From Auxenochlorella pyrenoidosa (Eukaryota > Chlorophyta > Trebouxiophyceae > Chlorellales > Chlorellaceae): a DNA stretch of 54,785 nucleotides. Under the pieces are notes generated by a model. That model saw nothing but the letters and a program-made list of their open reading frames with translations, was not told the DNA's origin and did not search any database. The position numbers were made by a program, and so were the translations under genes. Shown in pieces: positions 23,101-33,310 of this stretch; position 1 is the stretch's first letter; the number at the start of each line of letters is the position of its first letter. The stretch is taken from positions 1,348,889 through 1,403,673 of the forward strand of contig KQ482063.1 of the NCBI GenBank assembly GCA_001430745.1, in the 5' to 3' direction.

Positions 23101-24721
23101 TGGCGCACAAGGGAACGAGCGTGGTGCTGTATCGCAGCAAGGACATCAGGTGGGGCGTGCAGGGCAGAGCGAGGCATCCCTGTTCCTGTCACATCTTGCT
23201 GCAGCCCGCCGTGGCCGCAGGCTGCCGAGCCCTGCCCGCGCTCCTGAGCCTGAGCACCAGTGCCCTGGCCGCCCCTGCAGGAAGCACCAGTACACGTCCA
23301 TCACTGACTGGACCGGGGGGCTGTACATCTCTCCCGGCTTTGCTGGCTCGCGGTCCGGGGCGCTCATCGCCACCGCCTGGGCAGCACTGGTGCACTTGGG
23401 GGAGGAGGGTTACCTGCAGGCCACAGGTGGGCTGGGGAGCTGCAGGCAGACGGGTGGCGGGGGGTGGCTATCCGAGGCAAGGCAAAGCAAGGCAGGGCGT
23501 CCTGAAGGTGCTGCTGCTTTGAAGGCAACCAAGCAGGGGGGCTCGCTGTTTGTATGTTGACTCAGAGAGCATGATCGGCTGCTGAGAGGCTGCTGAGTGG
23601 CAGGGGACCTGCTGCAGGGCCAGCAGGTGGTTAAGGGGTGCCGCAAGCTCGCGCCCTGCGACATAGGAGGCCGCGAGCAGCGCCGCCTCCGCTACCTAGA
23701 TTTTCAAGCGCCCTTGCACAAGCCGCTGCCGGCGCCCCCTTGCTGCAGATGCCATGATGAAGGCGGCGCAGCAGTTCATCGCGGGGGTGCGCGCCATCCA
23801 CGGCCTGGAGGTCATCGGCGAGCCGGAGATGTGTGTGGTGGCGTTCAAGGCGGCCCGCGGGTGAGTCCGGCATAGGCGAGGGGATGGGCGGAGGGTGCGC
23901 TTGATGCTGGGCCATCAGGCGGCCGCGGCGGCCAGGCAGAGGTCCCTTGCAGGCCAACGGAGCAAGCGTGGGGCTGCCCGACAGCGCCCCGCTTGCGCGC
24001 CCTCTGCCGCACCCCTGCCTGCTTCCGCAGGGGCCCCGACATCTACCGCGTGCACGACCTGCTGTCCAAGCGCGGCTGGCACCTGAACGCGCTGCAGCGC
24101 CCCGCGGCGCTGCACATCTGCTTCACCGCCGCGCACTCGCCGGGCATTGTGGAGCTGCTGCTCAAGGACCTGGGCGAGGTGGTGGCACAGGCGCTCAAGG
24201 CAAGGCACCACACACTCCTCATTTGCGTCTCTGATGCGTTGCCCCCATGTGTTAATTTGCGATTGCCCTGCTCATTTATGGGCAGACCGCTGGCGCAGAG
24301 TCGGGCGCAGCTGTGCATGCCGGACACGAGTTTCGTGCGGCCTGCAGCAGGTGGCGGGCTGCGGCAACCGCCCATGGACCCCGGGACTCCTTGCGGCCGC
24401 AGCTGCGGCTGCAAGGCCGGGCCAGCCTGCACCTTGCCCCCCCCCCCTATCCTGTGTGGTGCTGCCTCATCTGGAACCCCACCGCTTGCCGGCAGCAGCT
24501 TGACGGTAAGCCCTGCCGCTCAGCCACCCAGGACGCTCCCCACCTGCCTGCCTCCCCGGCCTGCCTGCCTCCCCGGCCTGCCCGCCACCCTGGCGCAGGA
24601 CCCCAAGGCGGGCGGCGACGGCAAGGCGCCGCTGTACGGCATGGCCGCCACCGTGCCCGACCGCCGCATCGTTAGCCAGTTCCTCACCGCCTTCCAGGAT
24701 GCGCTGCTGGAGCCGGTGTGA
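20147..24721 (+). CDS. DPL1: Sphingosine-1-phosphate lyase (PLP enzyme, ER)
   Basis: Cleaves phosphorylated sphingoid bases to a fatty aldehyde and phosphoethanolamine, the exit step of sphingolipid breakdown. Thirteen exons: 20147-20171, 20261-20584, 20747-20869, 21086-21211, 21518-21670, 21914-22084, 22318-22478, 22638-22784, 23094-23149, 23281-23426, 23749-23860, 24031-24199, 24599-24721; 611 residues, all in phase. An Ala/Gln-rich N-terminal stretch precedes one membrane helix ([19 protein letters not shown]), then the group II decarboxylase-like core: [54 protein letters not shown] and SVDTHK|FGMAHKG. K410, the last codon of exon 8, is the PLP Schiff-base lysine. The C-terminus [14 protein letters not shown] fits plant lyases. 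Longer than the usual ~540-570 residues because of the Ala-rich N-terminus. Introns 4 and 12 use GC donors. Exon 1 is only 25 bp. Confidence 0.93.
22803..22820 (+). repeat. G-run in S1P lyase intron 8
   Basis: Eighteen G in a row on the sense strand, starting 19 nt after the 5' splice site at 22785. Confidence 0.9.
24544..24577 (+). repeat. 17-bp direct repeat, two copies
   Basis: CTGCCTGCCTCCCCGGC is repeated head to tail in the C-rich 3' part of S1P lyase intron 12, just before the acceptor at 24597-24598. Confidence 0.85.
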
Positions 24722-25238
24722 GGCGCCGCCAGCGGCGGTGTGAGGCCCATGCAGAGCCGGTGTGAGGCCCCGCCAGCGCAGGAAGCAATGCCACCAGGCT
24801 GCCACCAGGCTGCCACCAGGCCGGGCTGCGCAAGGCACCCCGGTGCCAGCGGGAGGCTCCTTCTGCTGCAAGGCGCTGCTGCCAGCGCAGGCGTGCGGCG
24901 CTGCAGGAGGCAGCAGGAGGCTTTGCCGAACTGAACGTTTGCGAGGCACATTCCAGCACCAGCCTGCGAGGCACCTGCGCTAGGAATGGAGCTTGTGCTG
25001 GGCAGAGGCACGCTTTCAAGCTCTGCTCCTGGTGAAAAGCACGCCCTTCCGCTCCTCCTCTCCTGCCACCTACTACCCTGCACCCCTCCCTGCATCATAC
25101 ACCGTCTAATGATCACCACCTGAGGCTTGCTGGAGCGCACCTCGCGGTTTACAACGTGACGCAATGTGCTGTTTGCGATGCAAACAATGAAACAATGAAA
25201 TGGGTGAAATGGTGCCCAGCGCGGGGGCGGAAGTCGTG
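24722..25238. other. Convergent intergenic region with short tandem repeats
   Basis: Between the stops of S1P lyase (+) and the RNA methyltransferase (-). It contains three copies of GCCACCAGGCT (24790-24822, last base changed in copy 3). GCCGGTGTGAGGC, the sequence around the S1P lyase stop codon, recurs about 45 bp downstream. No coding exon seen. Confidence 0.6.
25149..25153 (-). terminator. TGTAA poly(A) signal of the RNA methyltransferase
   Basis: TTACA on the plus strand, so TGTAA in the transcript, about 86 nt after the stop codon at 25239-25241. Confidence 0.55.
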
Positions 25239-28200
25239 TCATGCCGCCGCCACGGCGTCCAGCACAGCCACCGTTTCCACGTGGTGCGTCTGCGGGTACA
25301 AGTCCACCGCCTGCACCGACACCAGGTGGAAGGGCGCGCCGCTGCCTGCAGCGCCGACGCCGCTGCCACCCCCTGCGGCGCTGCCGTCGTCGCTGCACAG
25401 AGCACGGATGTCGCGCGCCTGGGTGGCCGCGTTGCAGCTGACATACACCACCCGGCGGGCGCCGCAGCGCCGAAGGTAGTCGATGACCAGGGGGGAGAGG
25501 CCCGGACGGGCAGGGTCCACGACAACGACATCGGGCCGCGGCAGCCGCCCCTCCAGCTGCAGCTTTTGCAGGTCACCCTGCGGTGTGGTGCGGGCGGGAC
25601 GGGCCTGCATCGTCGCCCCTGTGCCTTCTCGCCTCCTTGCCTGGCCTGGCGCGCAGGGCTGTGGGATGCTGACAGGCGCGCGTGCAAGCAGGGTGTGTGC
25701 AACCGTGGCTGACATGCGTGTGCCAGGCAGTGCTGGGCCGGGCCGGTTGCCAGTGCGCAGCACTTGCCCCGCGCAGCCGGGTCCCACCTGCAGGAAGGTG
25801 GCGTTGGCGATGCCGTTGCGCGCCGCGTTGCGCTCCGCGTCCCGCACCGCGGCGGGGTTGACCTCCACGCCAAACAGCCGCTGGCAGGCACGCGCCAGGG
25901 TGAGCCCGATGGAGCCGGTGCCGCAGTAGAGGTCCAGCAGGGTGTCGCTGGGGCGCAGCCCTGCAAGGTGGGGAGAAGGAAGGGGGCAGTGGTGGCGGAG
26001 GTGAGAGAGTAGGGGAGGGGCACCGGGTGGGGGGGTGGGGGGGTGGGGGGGGTGGGGGGGCAAGCGAGGAACCCTTGCGATGCCGATATGGGCAGCGGGC
26101 AAGGCGGGCGTGACAGAGGGGGGCGTCGCCGGGCTGCGGGTGTGCAAGGGTGTGCAAGCTTGGGGGTGCGCGCACAGGCCGGACAGGCTCCCCATACGCA
26201 AGCAGCTGTCCGATGCCGGCGCTGGAGGACACGCCACAGTCGGCACATAACCCCTGCTGCCAGCGGCGCCCACCTGCTGCCTCGCCGACCAGCCGGTACA
26301 GCACCTCTGCCTGGCGTGTGTTGGTCTGGAAAAAGCTGTTTGCTGAGACCTGCGTGCGTGCGTGGATGGGGGTTGGGGGGGTGCGTGGGGGGTGCGACCC
26401 CCGGGGGGGGGGGGGGGGGGGCGGCTGTTGTCATGGGGACTGCGGCCTGCGGGCAGAGGCCCTGGGGGCAGAGGGGTCCGCGAGAGCTGCACAAATCGCG
26501 GCCAAAGGGTGCCCGCCCCTCGCCAGGGCAGGCAGCGCGCCGCTGGCAAGCTGCCTGCGCCTCCGCATGCCCCTGCCCCGCGCACCTCAAACTCCACGCC
26601 GCACAGGGTCTCCGTCAGGGATCCCCGCCCCGCCAGCACGTGCTCGGCAGCCAGGCGGCGCTCGCCGGCAGGCCGCCCCCGCTGCAACACGCTGTTCACG
26701 ACGCCCACCATCGCCGGCGCGGGTGGCAGGGCTGCCATGGCTGCGCAGCTGCCTGAAGCTGCTGCTGGCGCTGCCACCTGGGGCTGGGCGGGGTTCATGA
26801 GGGCCGCCGCCACTGGGGCCAGCGCCTGGCGGCCGTCCCGCGCCGTCACAAAGTTGACCAGCCAAGCTCGCTCTGCAAGCTCGGCACCGCCGGCTGCCGT
26901 GCTGGCGATGGGGGCGCTGCCGCTGGCGGTCGTGCTGGATGTGCCGTGCCGCAGCACCACATCCTGCAGCAGGCCCTGCCCTGTGCGGGGGTTGTACGGC
27001 TGCAGCCCGGCCTGCCGGCACAGCGCCAGGATTCGCTGCAGCAGCGCGTTGGCTGCGTCTGGCTGCAGGTGGCAGCGCGAGATGGGGAGCACCTCGGACG
27101 TGGAGCCTGGCCGGTGCAGCCCCAGGGCAAAGCTGCTGCCGCCGCTGCCCGGGCCCGCCGACGAGCGCTGCGTGCTGCCCCGCCTGCTGCCGCCGCTGCC
27201 AGCATCCCTGGCGCTGCTCCCGCTGCTGCGGGCCGGGCCTGCCCCCTCCTCCCGCCGGGGCTGCCAGACCTGCGAGCTGAAACTGAACTCCATCTTGTTG
27301 CGGTAGCCCAGCCGCTCGGCAGGGGGGCAGCCCACGGGGGGGCGCAGCACAGCTGCCACGTCGGTCACGCCAGCCGTGCGCGACAGCAGGTCCGCCACCT
27401 GCCGCTGCTTGGCCGCCAGCTGCGCCTCGTACGCCAGGTTCTGCAGGGTGCAGCCGCCGCAGGGGCCAAAGTGCTGCGGCGGGAGGCAGGCGAGCGCGGG
27501 GTGGTATCTTCGGGCTGCCAGAGGCTGTCGGGCATGCAGCAGAATCGCAGGCAAGTTGGAATCCACAGGTGTGCAGAGCTTGTGGGGTGAGCCCATGTAG
27601 GAATGCATTCCTGCAACAACGATGCCACATGAGCGTGCTCCCTGCTCCTTCTCACCTCACACACGGGCTCGGCTGCGTCGTCATGTGGCGCCAGGCTGCG
27701 CAGTTTGGACGCCCGCGCAAACGAGCGCTTGCTCTGCAGCACCCGCGCCAGCAGGCGCTCCCCCGGCAGCGCACGGTCCACAAACACCACGAACCCGCCG
27801 TCCAGCCGGCAAATCCCCTGCGGAGGGTGCGTGTGCTGGGAGCAGTGGGCGGAGATGCTGCTAGGCACGGCATGCAGGGGGACGATTGCGGCAGGCAGAA
27901 CATTGAGGCGCAGACCCAAGTCCAGGTAGCCATAAGGTGCCGGCTAGGCAGGCTCACCTCGCCGCCAAACGCCAGGTCACTGCAGGTGAGCTCTAGCGTA
28001 TCCCCTGGCTGGGGCGGACTGCTGGTGGAGGGGCGGGTGGCGGCGGCGGTGGCAGCGGTGGCGGCAGTGGGGGTGCTAGGGCGTGCATGGCCTGCCATGC
28101 ATGCTAGACGCGCCCAGAGCTGCCATCTCTGGCGTTGAGGACCGCGCAAACGACTGGTGAGGGTCCCAGCAGGTGGCAAACCAAGGTGCCCGGCCATGTG

Positions 28201-28284
28201 TACGCTGGCGGACATTTCTAGCGTTCGCTTAGTACTGCAAATGCTTGTCTGACGTTCCGAGCAGTTGAAAGTTATGGCCATCAT
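25239..28284 (-). CDS. RNA (uracil-C5)-methyltransferase, TrmA/RlmD type with TRAM domain
   Basis: SAM-dependent C5 methylation of a uridine in tRNA or rRNA; an organelle target is likely because the N-terminus is rich in Ser/Thr/Arg. Six exons: 28284-27958, 27817-27656, 27473-26586, 26349-26274, 25960-25788, 25577-25239; 654 residues, phases consistent. The TRAM domain (about 95-155) reads DLAFGGE|GICRLDGG and VDRALPGERL. The Fe-S cysteines follow as VCE|HFGPCGGC, with a fourth in ISRCHLQPD. The SAM-binding region reads SANSFFQTNTRQAE and DLYCGTGSIGL. The catalytic core is VVVVDPARPGLSP, with the nucleophile Cys in YVSCNAATQARD (about C590) and the base Glu in THHVETVAVL. A Ser/Gly/Arg-rich insertion sits after KMEFSFSSQVW and makes the protein longer than bacterial RlmD (~430). 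Start is the most upstream ATG; 28215 is an alternative. Confidence 0.9.
26403..26421 (+). repeat. G-run in methyltransferase intron 3
   Basis: Nineteen G on the plus strand, a C-run in the sense strand, within the 236-bp intron between exons 3 and 4. Confidence 0.9.
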
Positions 28285-28482
28285 GCCAGCTCAGCTGTCC
28301 GCCACCTGAGCATCTGCCAGCAGCTTAACACGCAGCTTACCGGACTCCCAGCGCGATCGATTGCCGCGCTGTACAAATTGCCAGCTCCTTGCAAAACTTC
28401 GAGCAAACCTAAGCGCAAACAAAATTGTGGCTTGCTCTCCATCGACTTTTTCGCTCTTGGATTCCGCTAATGGACTGTCTAG
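28285..28482. promoter_or_regulatory. Short divergent promoter region, methyltransferase / F-box gene
   Basis: Only 198 bp separate the two divergent start codons. The stretch is markedly lower in GC than its surroundings, as expected for a compact shared promoter. No specific element identified. Confidence 0.5.
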
Positions 28483-31400
28483 ATGGACAGTCTCGATGAT
28501 GGTCTTGTGCTCCGGGTGCTCCGCTGCCTGCCAGCACCTTCAGTATGTGCGGTCGCTGCTGTGAGCAGCAGGCTGCGGGCCTTGGCAGCAGACCAGGGCT
28601 TGTGGAGGTGAGCAGGCATGTACTGAGAATAACTCGAGCTCCGGCCCGAGCTGCAGCGTACCGGCCTGTAAACCCCCTCCCCCTCCCCCCTCTCACAGGG
28701 ACTGCTTTGCAAGGGATCACCCCGCACAATTCGAGAGGGCGATCGGGGCACCCGTGGGCTCCTGGACTGCGCCCGGGGGAGTTGCCGCCTGTACCAGAAG
28801 CAGAGTGCACCCCACCCTGGACTGGCGGCTGACCTATCGCAAGCGCGTTCACGCAGATGCTTCCTGGCATGGGAGCCTGCCTTGGCCACAGCATGACGTG
28901 CTCCGTTCACATGCCGGGTAGGTTTTCCAGACATGGGCACGCGGGATGGGCGTGGCCTGTGAGGTGGACCCTGCGCAGGTTCTTCGTGGCCTTTCACAAG
29001 CTCAGCAAGAATGTGGGCAGGTTCGAGACCTGGTCACGTGTACCTCAGCATCTTGCTTGTTTGGGCTTAAAGTCTGTCTATCCGCAACGGAACTTGCGAC
29101 ACAGACCCCATCGCTTGGTTACGTCGCCAATGACGATGGCCTGCACCCTGCACCTGCACCTGGCTTGCTCAACTCACGCTAGCACACCACCCCCCCGCCC
29201 CGACAGCCCCGTGTTCGGCGCCGCCTTCCTGGAGCCGCCCTTTCCCCCCGGCCTGGCCATCTCTGCCGGTGTGTACGGCGAACAAGAGGAGGCAGAAGTG
29301 ACGCTGTGGGAGGTGGGCCGCGGCCGGTACCCCACCGTCGGCAGGCTGGGCTGGCAGCTGCAGGCGGCGCAGGCGCTGCGTGGCCTGGCGGGCGTGTTTG
29401 ACTGCCGGCAACGCGAGGGCACCACACAGGTGGGCTGGGTGGGGGCGCAGCATGTGGAGGGACACCTTCGGTGCTGTGCATGCTGTGCTGCTGCTCTGGC
29501 GCATGCCCGCTTGGCCTTGCAGCGCGCCACGCTCCTGTTGGGGGCCTGCTCACGTTCTAAGGCTCTTGAGTGCGGTTGAGTCAAGTAAAACTGGTGCACA
29601 TGTCAGGCTGCTGACAGCGAGTTCATCGTACCCAGCCCTCTAAATGTTACAACCTGCACCATTTGCCCCTCCCTCTGCCGCCCGCAGGTGGTGCTGTGCG
29701 GCTTCAGCGGCCAGGCCATGGTGGCAACAATTTGCCCGCTGCCCGTGCATGTCCATCAGACTGCCGCTCAGCGGGGGGATACCGGCAGCAGCAGCAGCGG
29801 CAGCCCACCTGCGCTGGCGGTGGCGGCAGCGGTGGAAGCGGCAGTGAAAGCGGCGCAGCTGGGAGCGCGGCAAGGTGCCGACTCTCCATGCGCAGGGGGA
29901 GAACCTAGCGAAAGCACCAGCGCCGTGAGCAGTCTTCAAGGCCACCGCCACGACAGCAGCGGGCGCAGCAGCCCTGTGAGCAGCGGCAGCAGTGACGTCG
30001 GCACTGGCGTGGGCTGGCACGCGAGGGTCACCAAGCACTTGCCAGCGGGGGCGCGGCCAGGCCGCACCGGCGCACTTGCTGATCGCCAACGCAGCCCGCC
30101 AGCCCGTGTTGGAGCTCCGGCAAAGGAGACTGGCGCTGGTGCTTCTCGACAAGGCGCCGCGGGGGGCGGCCAGGCTGAGACCGGAGAGTATGCAGACATG
30201 CAGGCGAAGATGGTGCGCTTCACTGCCTGCAGCCTCCCAGGCCTGAGCTTTTGTTTGGGCCCTGGCCTGGCCTTAGTGCCTGAGCTTGAGCGAATCGGCC
30301 AGGACCGCGCTTGCTTGGGCCCCTACAACAGCTGCCCCCATTAGGGACACTAGATGCCGTGGGGTGGCTCCAGCGTGAACCTGGGCTTTGGCTGCAGTAC
30401 CTGCGTTCTCCTGCACGGCTCTGCAGAGCACAGCAGCCAGCAAGGGACGCTTTGTATGTACGGTCCACGTGGCTTTGAAACCTTGGTGACCTGAACCACA
30501 GGGGCTGTGCTCGGGAGCAAGTGTCTCCTCCGACGCACCTGCCTGCCGTGCCCTCTGCAGCTGCGTGAGAGGACCAACCTGCGGCTTTGCGAGGATGGGT
30601 GGAGCTCTGACCTCCGAGCCCCCGAGCAACTGGGAGCGGGGTATAGCCTCACTGTGGACCATGTGCTTGCAGGTAGGCTGTACTGCCAACCAGCAGGTTC
30701 GGGACACGCTGCGGCCGGCGCCGTGCCGCGCTGCGCTCCAACGCTCTGTGTCCTGGACCTCTCTAAGCAGCAGGCGTGGGCTCGCAGATGCTTGATTCCC
30801 GTCTCGCTTGCCGTTCATGGCTGTAGGGCACCAAGGGGCGTGCGTGTCTGCGGCCACGCGGCACGACCTGATTGCCACTGCCGCCTTTGACGGGACAATC
30901 AGGCTCTGGCGCACACCGGTGGGCGGGGCTGCGCAGAAACTGGCACGCAGGGCTGGGGCTGCTGCTGGCTTACTTGCGTGTCGCCTGCCCTTAAAAGAGG
31001 CGACTGACCTGCCGCGCGGGCTGCTGTGCTGAGGCCCATGCAGCAGGGGCGCACAGTGCGGTGGCAGAGTGCGTCGGAAGACCTGCACCAGCTGCCACCT
31101 CGATCCTTCTGCTAGCGCAGTTGCAAGGCGAGCCCTGCTGGTGGCCCCTGGACCCGACCTGGCACCATTTTTCCATGCCTGCAGGATGGACAGCCAGGGA
31201 GCAGCAGCGTTGAGCCCGCTGGGCAGCCTCCCTCCACCCTGGCGCCGGTGGCCACCCTGGCCGATCCAGCCATTGAGGACCCGGTGCCGCCGCCTGTATG
31301 CGGGCTGGCCCTGGCGCACGACGGCCGTACCGCGGGCGGCGCTGGGAACGACCGGCAGGTGGGGTTTGGCTGCATGTGGGGGTGTTGAACCGCCAGCCCC

Positions 31401-32580
31401 CTTGCAGGCAGAGGCGCACAGCAGCTGCCCCCAGGCCCCCCCCCCCATTGCACACAGGGCAGTTCAGCCTCCTCCCAGGCTGTACACCATGGCAGCATGC
31501 ACGATGCACAGCATGCTGACGCGCCGGCGCCCTTCCACCCCCCTCTCGCAGGTCAAGCTCTGGGATGTGGAGCGGCAGGCTGTGGTCACCCGCATGGACG
31601 GCCACCTGGGCTGGGTCTGGAACATGCTGCCCCTGTCGGGTGGGTGGGTGGGTGCGGGGATGCACGAGGCTTACCCAGGGATCAAGTCGCCGGGCCGGCG
31701 CAGCCAGTCGCAGCCGCGCCACGCCCAACACAATGGCTGCAAGGCGCTGGGGGCTGCAGCAGGACAGTGTGTGACAGCCCCACAGACGAAGCAAGCGCGT
31801 ACATGCCATGCCGCGCTCCGCGCCTGCCCTTGATCAATCATGAGTGCCGCCTCCCTCCCGGCGCAGATGACCTCAGCGTGCTGGCCACTGGTGCCACCGA
31901 CAGCTGCGTGTGCTGCTGGGACACCCGTGCCGGCGAGCGTGTGGGCACGGCAGCGGTCGCCTGCATCCAGCCAGAGTGAGCCTTTGGTGCAAGAATCGGC
32001 GACCCTGGTGTGCGCAGCTACTTGCCTGCCTCAGCCTCTACCTGCCTGCCATGCCTGCACCCTGACGGGCTTGGCTGTGGCCCTGCGTGCAGCAACGTGT
32101 ACCCGATTGGTGGGCTCACTGCGCGCGAGGACGGGCTGTACCTTGTGGCTGGCTGCTTCGATGGCGGCGTGTACGTCATCGACCGCCGGCAGATGAAGGT
32201 GGGCTGGCGGGGAGGTGGGAGCGCCCTGGGGCGTTGGCGGGAGGGGCCCCAGCGGCGGCTGAAGGGAGCAGCTGCAGCTGGGACCAGCACGGTGGCAGCA
32301 GGCCTGGTGATGAGGTGCCTGCCGCCCGCCCTGCGCTGCATGTTCCACGCACGACCTCGCTGCAAGCTGGTCGCACCGCCACTGCACCTGCCTGACGCAT
32401 GCGAGCAAGCGCATTCACGCTGTGCCGGTGCCGCGTGCACTGCCCCTCCCGCATGGCCCGCAGGTGCTCCACAGACTGGCGGGGCACACGGACCGCGTGA
32501 CGCGAGTGTCCTGCCAGGGAGACGCCATCCTCTCCGGGTCATTTGACAGCACCTGCTGCCTGTGGCAGTGCGCCCCGTAG
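28483..32580 (+). CDS. F-box / WD40-repeat protein (SCF substrate receptor candidate)
   Basis: Eleven exons: 28483-28607, 28699-28917, 29207-29429, 29688-30212, 30561-30672, 30827-30918, 31185-31358, 31552-31639, 31867-31975, 32093-32198, 32464-32580; 629 residues, phases consistent. The first 42 residues (MDSLDDGLVLRVLRCLPAPS, then VSSRLRALAADQGLW-R) fit an F-box, followed by the usual WRLTYRKRVHADASWHG segment. The rest carries WD40 strands: GHQGACVSAATRHDL with AAFDGTIRLWR, VKLWDVERQAVVTRM, VLATGATDSCVCCWD, LVAGCFDGGVYVID, and the last repeat LAGHTDRVTRVSCQGD with SGSFDSTCCLWQ. A Ser/Ala/Gly-rich insertion (exon 4, about 175 residues) separates the first blade-like exon from the others. 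F-box plus WD40 suggests a substrate receptor of an SCF ubiquitin ligase; the substrate cannot be read from sequence. The end of exon 4 is the least certain part of the model. Confidence 0.82.
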
Positions 32581-33310
32581 GCGGGAGGGGTGTCTCTGGA
32601 GGCGCCTGCCGCGCAGGGACTCCCTTGCTGCTCCTTGCTGCAACGCATGCTGCATGCGTGGCGGCGTGTAGTGTAAACCCCTCAGCTTTCTGCCCAGGCT
32701 GCCATGCCTGCAGGACAATCGAATGTGCTACCCTTTGCTCGCACTGCCGCATGCTAGTCATGACTCGTTGTGAGATGCCTTCCAGCCCTCACCGTACGAT
32801 ACCTGTCTCTGAGCACTCTCAGGCTATTTCCTACTGCTGACTTGGCTGGGCGCAACGCAGGCCACGCAAGACGGCCGGCCGCTGCTGCTGCCCAGCCGTT
32901 CCAAGCCCTGCCCAGTTGCATCATGCTGCCGTGCTTTTGCTAGGCTTGCATGCTCGTCTAGCCCCTTCTTACCTGTCTTCCATCTGGTGTATAGCCATGG
33001 CTCCAGCTTGTACGATCTACTCCTTTTCATTGGTGCGCCCGTACAGACTAGCCTCCTTGCAGGCACACTCCTGCCACCCCTCCACTGCACTTGTATGCCT
33101 CCCTCCTGTCTGTCGCCCTGCTCTCCTTCAAAGCCTCACTTGCCAATAGCAACATGACATGCGCTTTCAACTCATCAGCGCTCAGAGAGCCATGCCAGCG
33201 TTTGTCAGTCAAAACCGACACCTGGCAAGTATGCGCACGCACTGTGCCATGCAGAGGACTGCCAGCTGCAGAGCTGCTGACACCTGCCCCGCTGCCAGCT
33301 GCAGTGCTCC
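32581..33310. other. Convergent intergenic region
   Basis: Between the stops of the F-box/WD40 gene (+) and the short-chain dehydrogenase (-). Rich in CT and CA; no coding exon recognised. Confidence 0.55.
32672..32676 (+). terminator. TGTAA poly(A) signal of the F-box/WD40 gene
   Basis: TGTAA about 92 nt after the TAG at 32578-32580. Confidence 0.55.

Noticed and set aside
25239..27608. A single 789-residue open frame on the minus strand
   Set aside because: It runs through introns that happen to lack stops. Family motifs of the methyltransferase are continuous only after removing three introns, so it is not one exon.
28998..29040. A GGTTCGAGACC word resembling a tRNA T-arm
   Set aside because: The T-stem pairs over only four bases and no D-arm, anticodon arm or acceptor stem lies at the right distance; it is inside an intron of the F-box gene.
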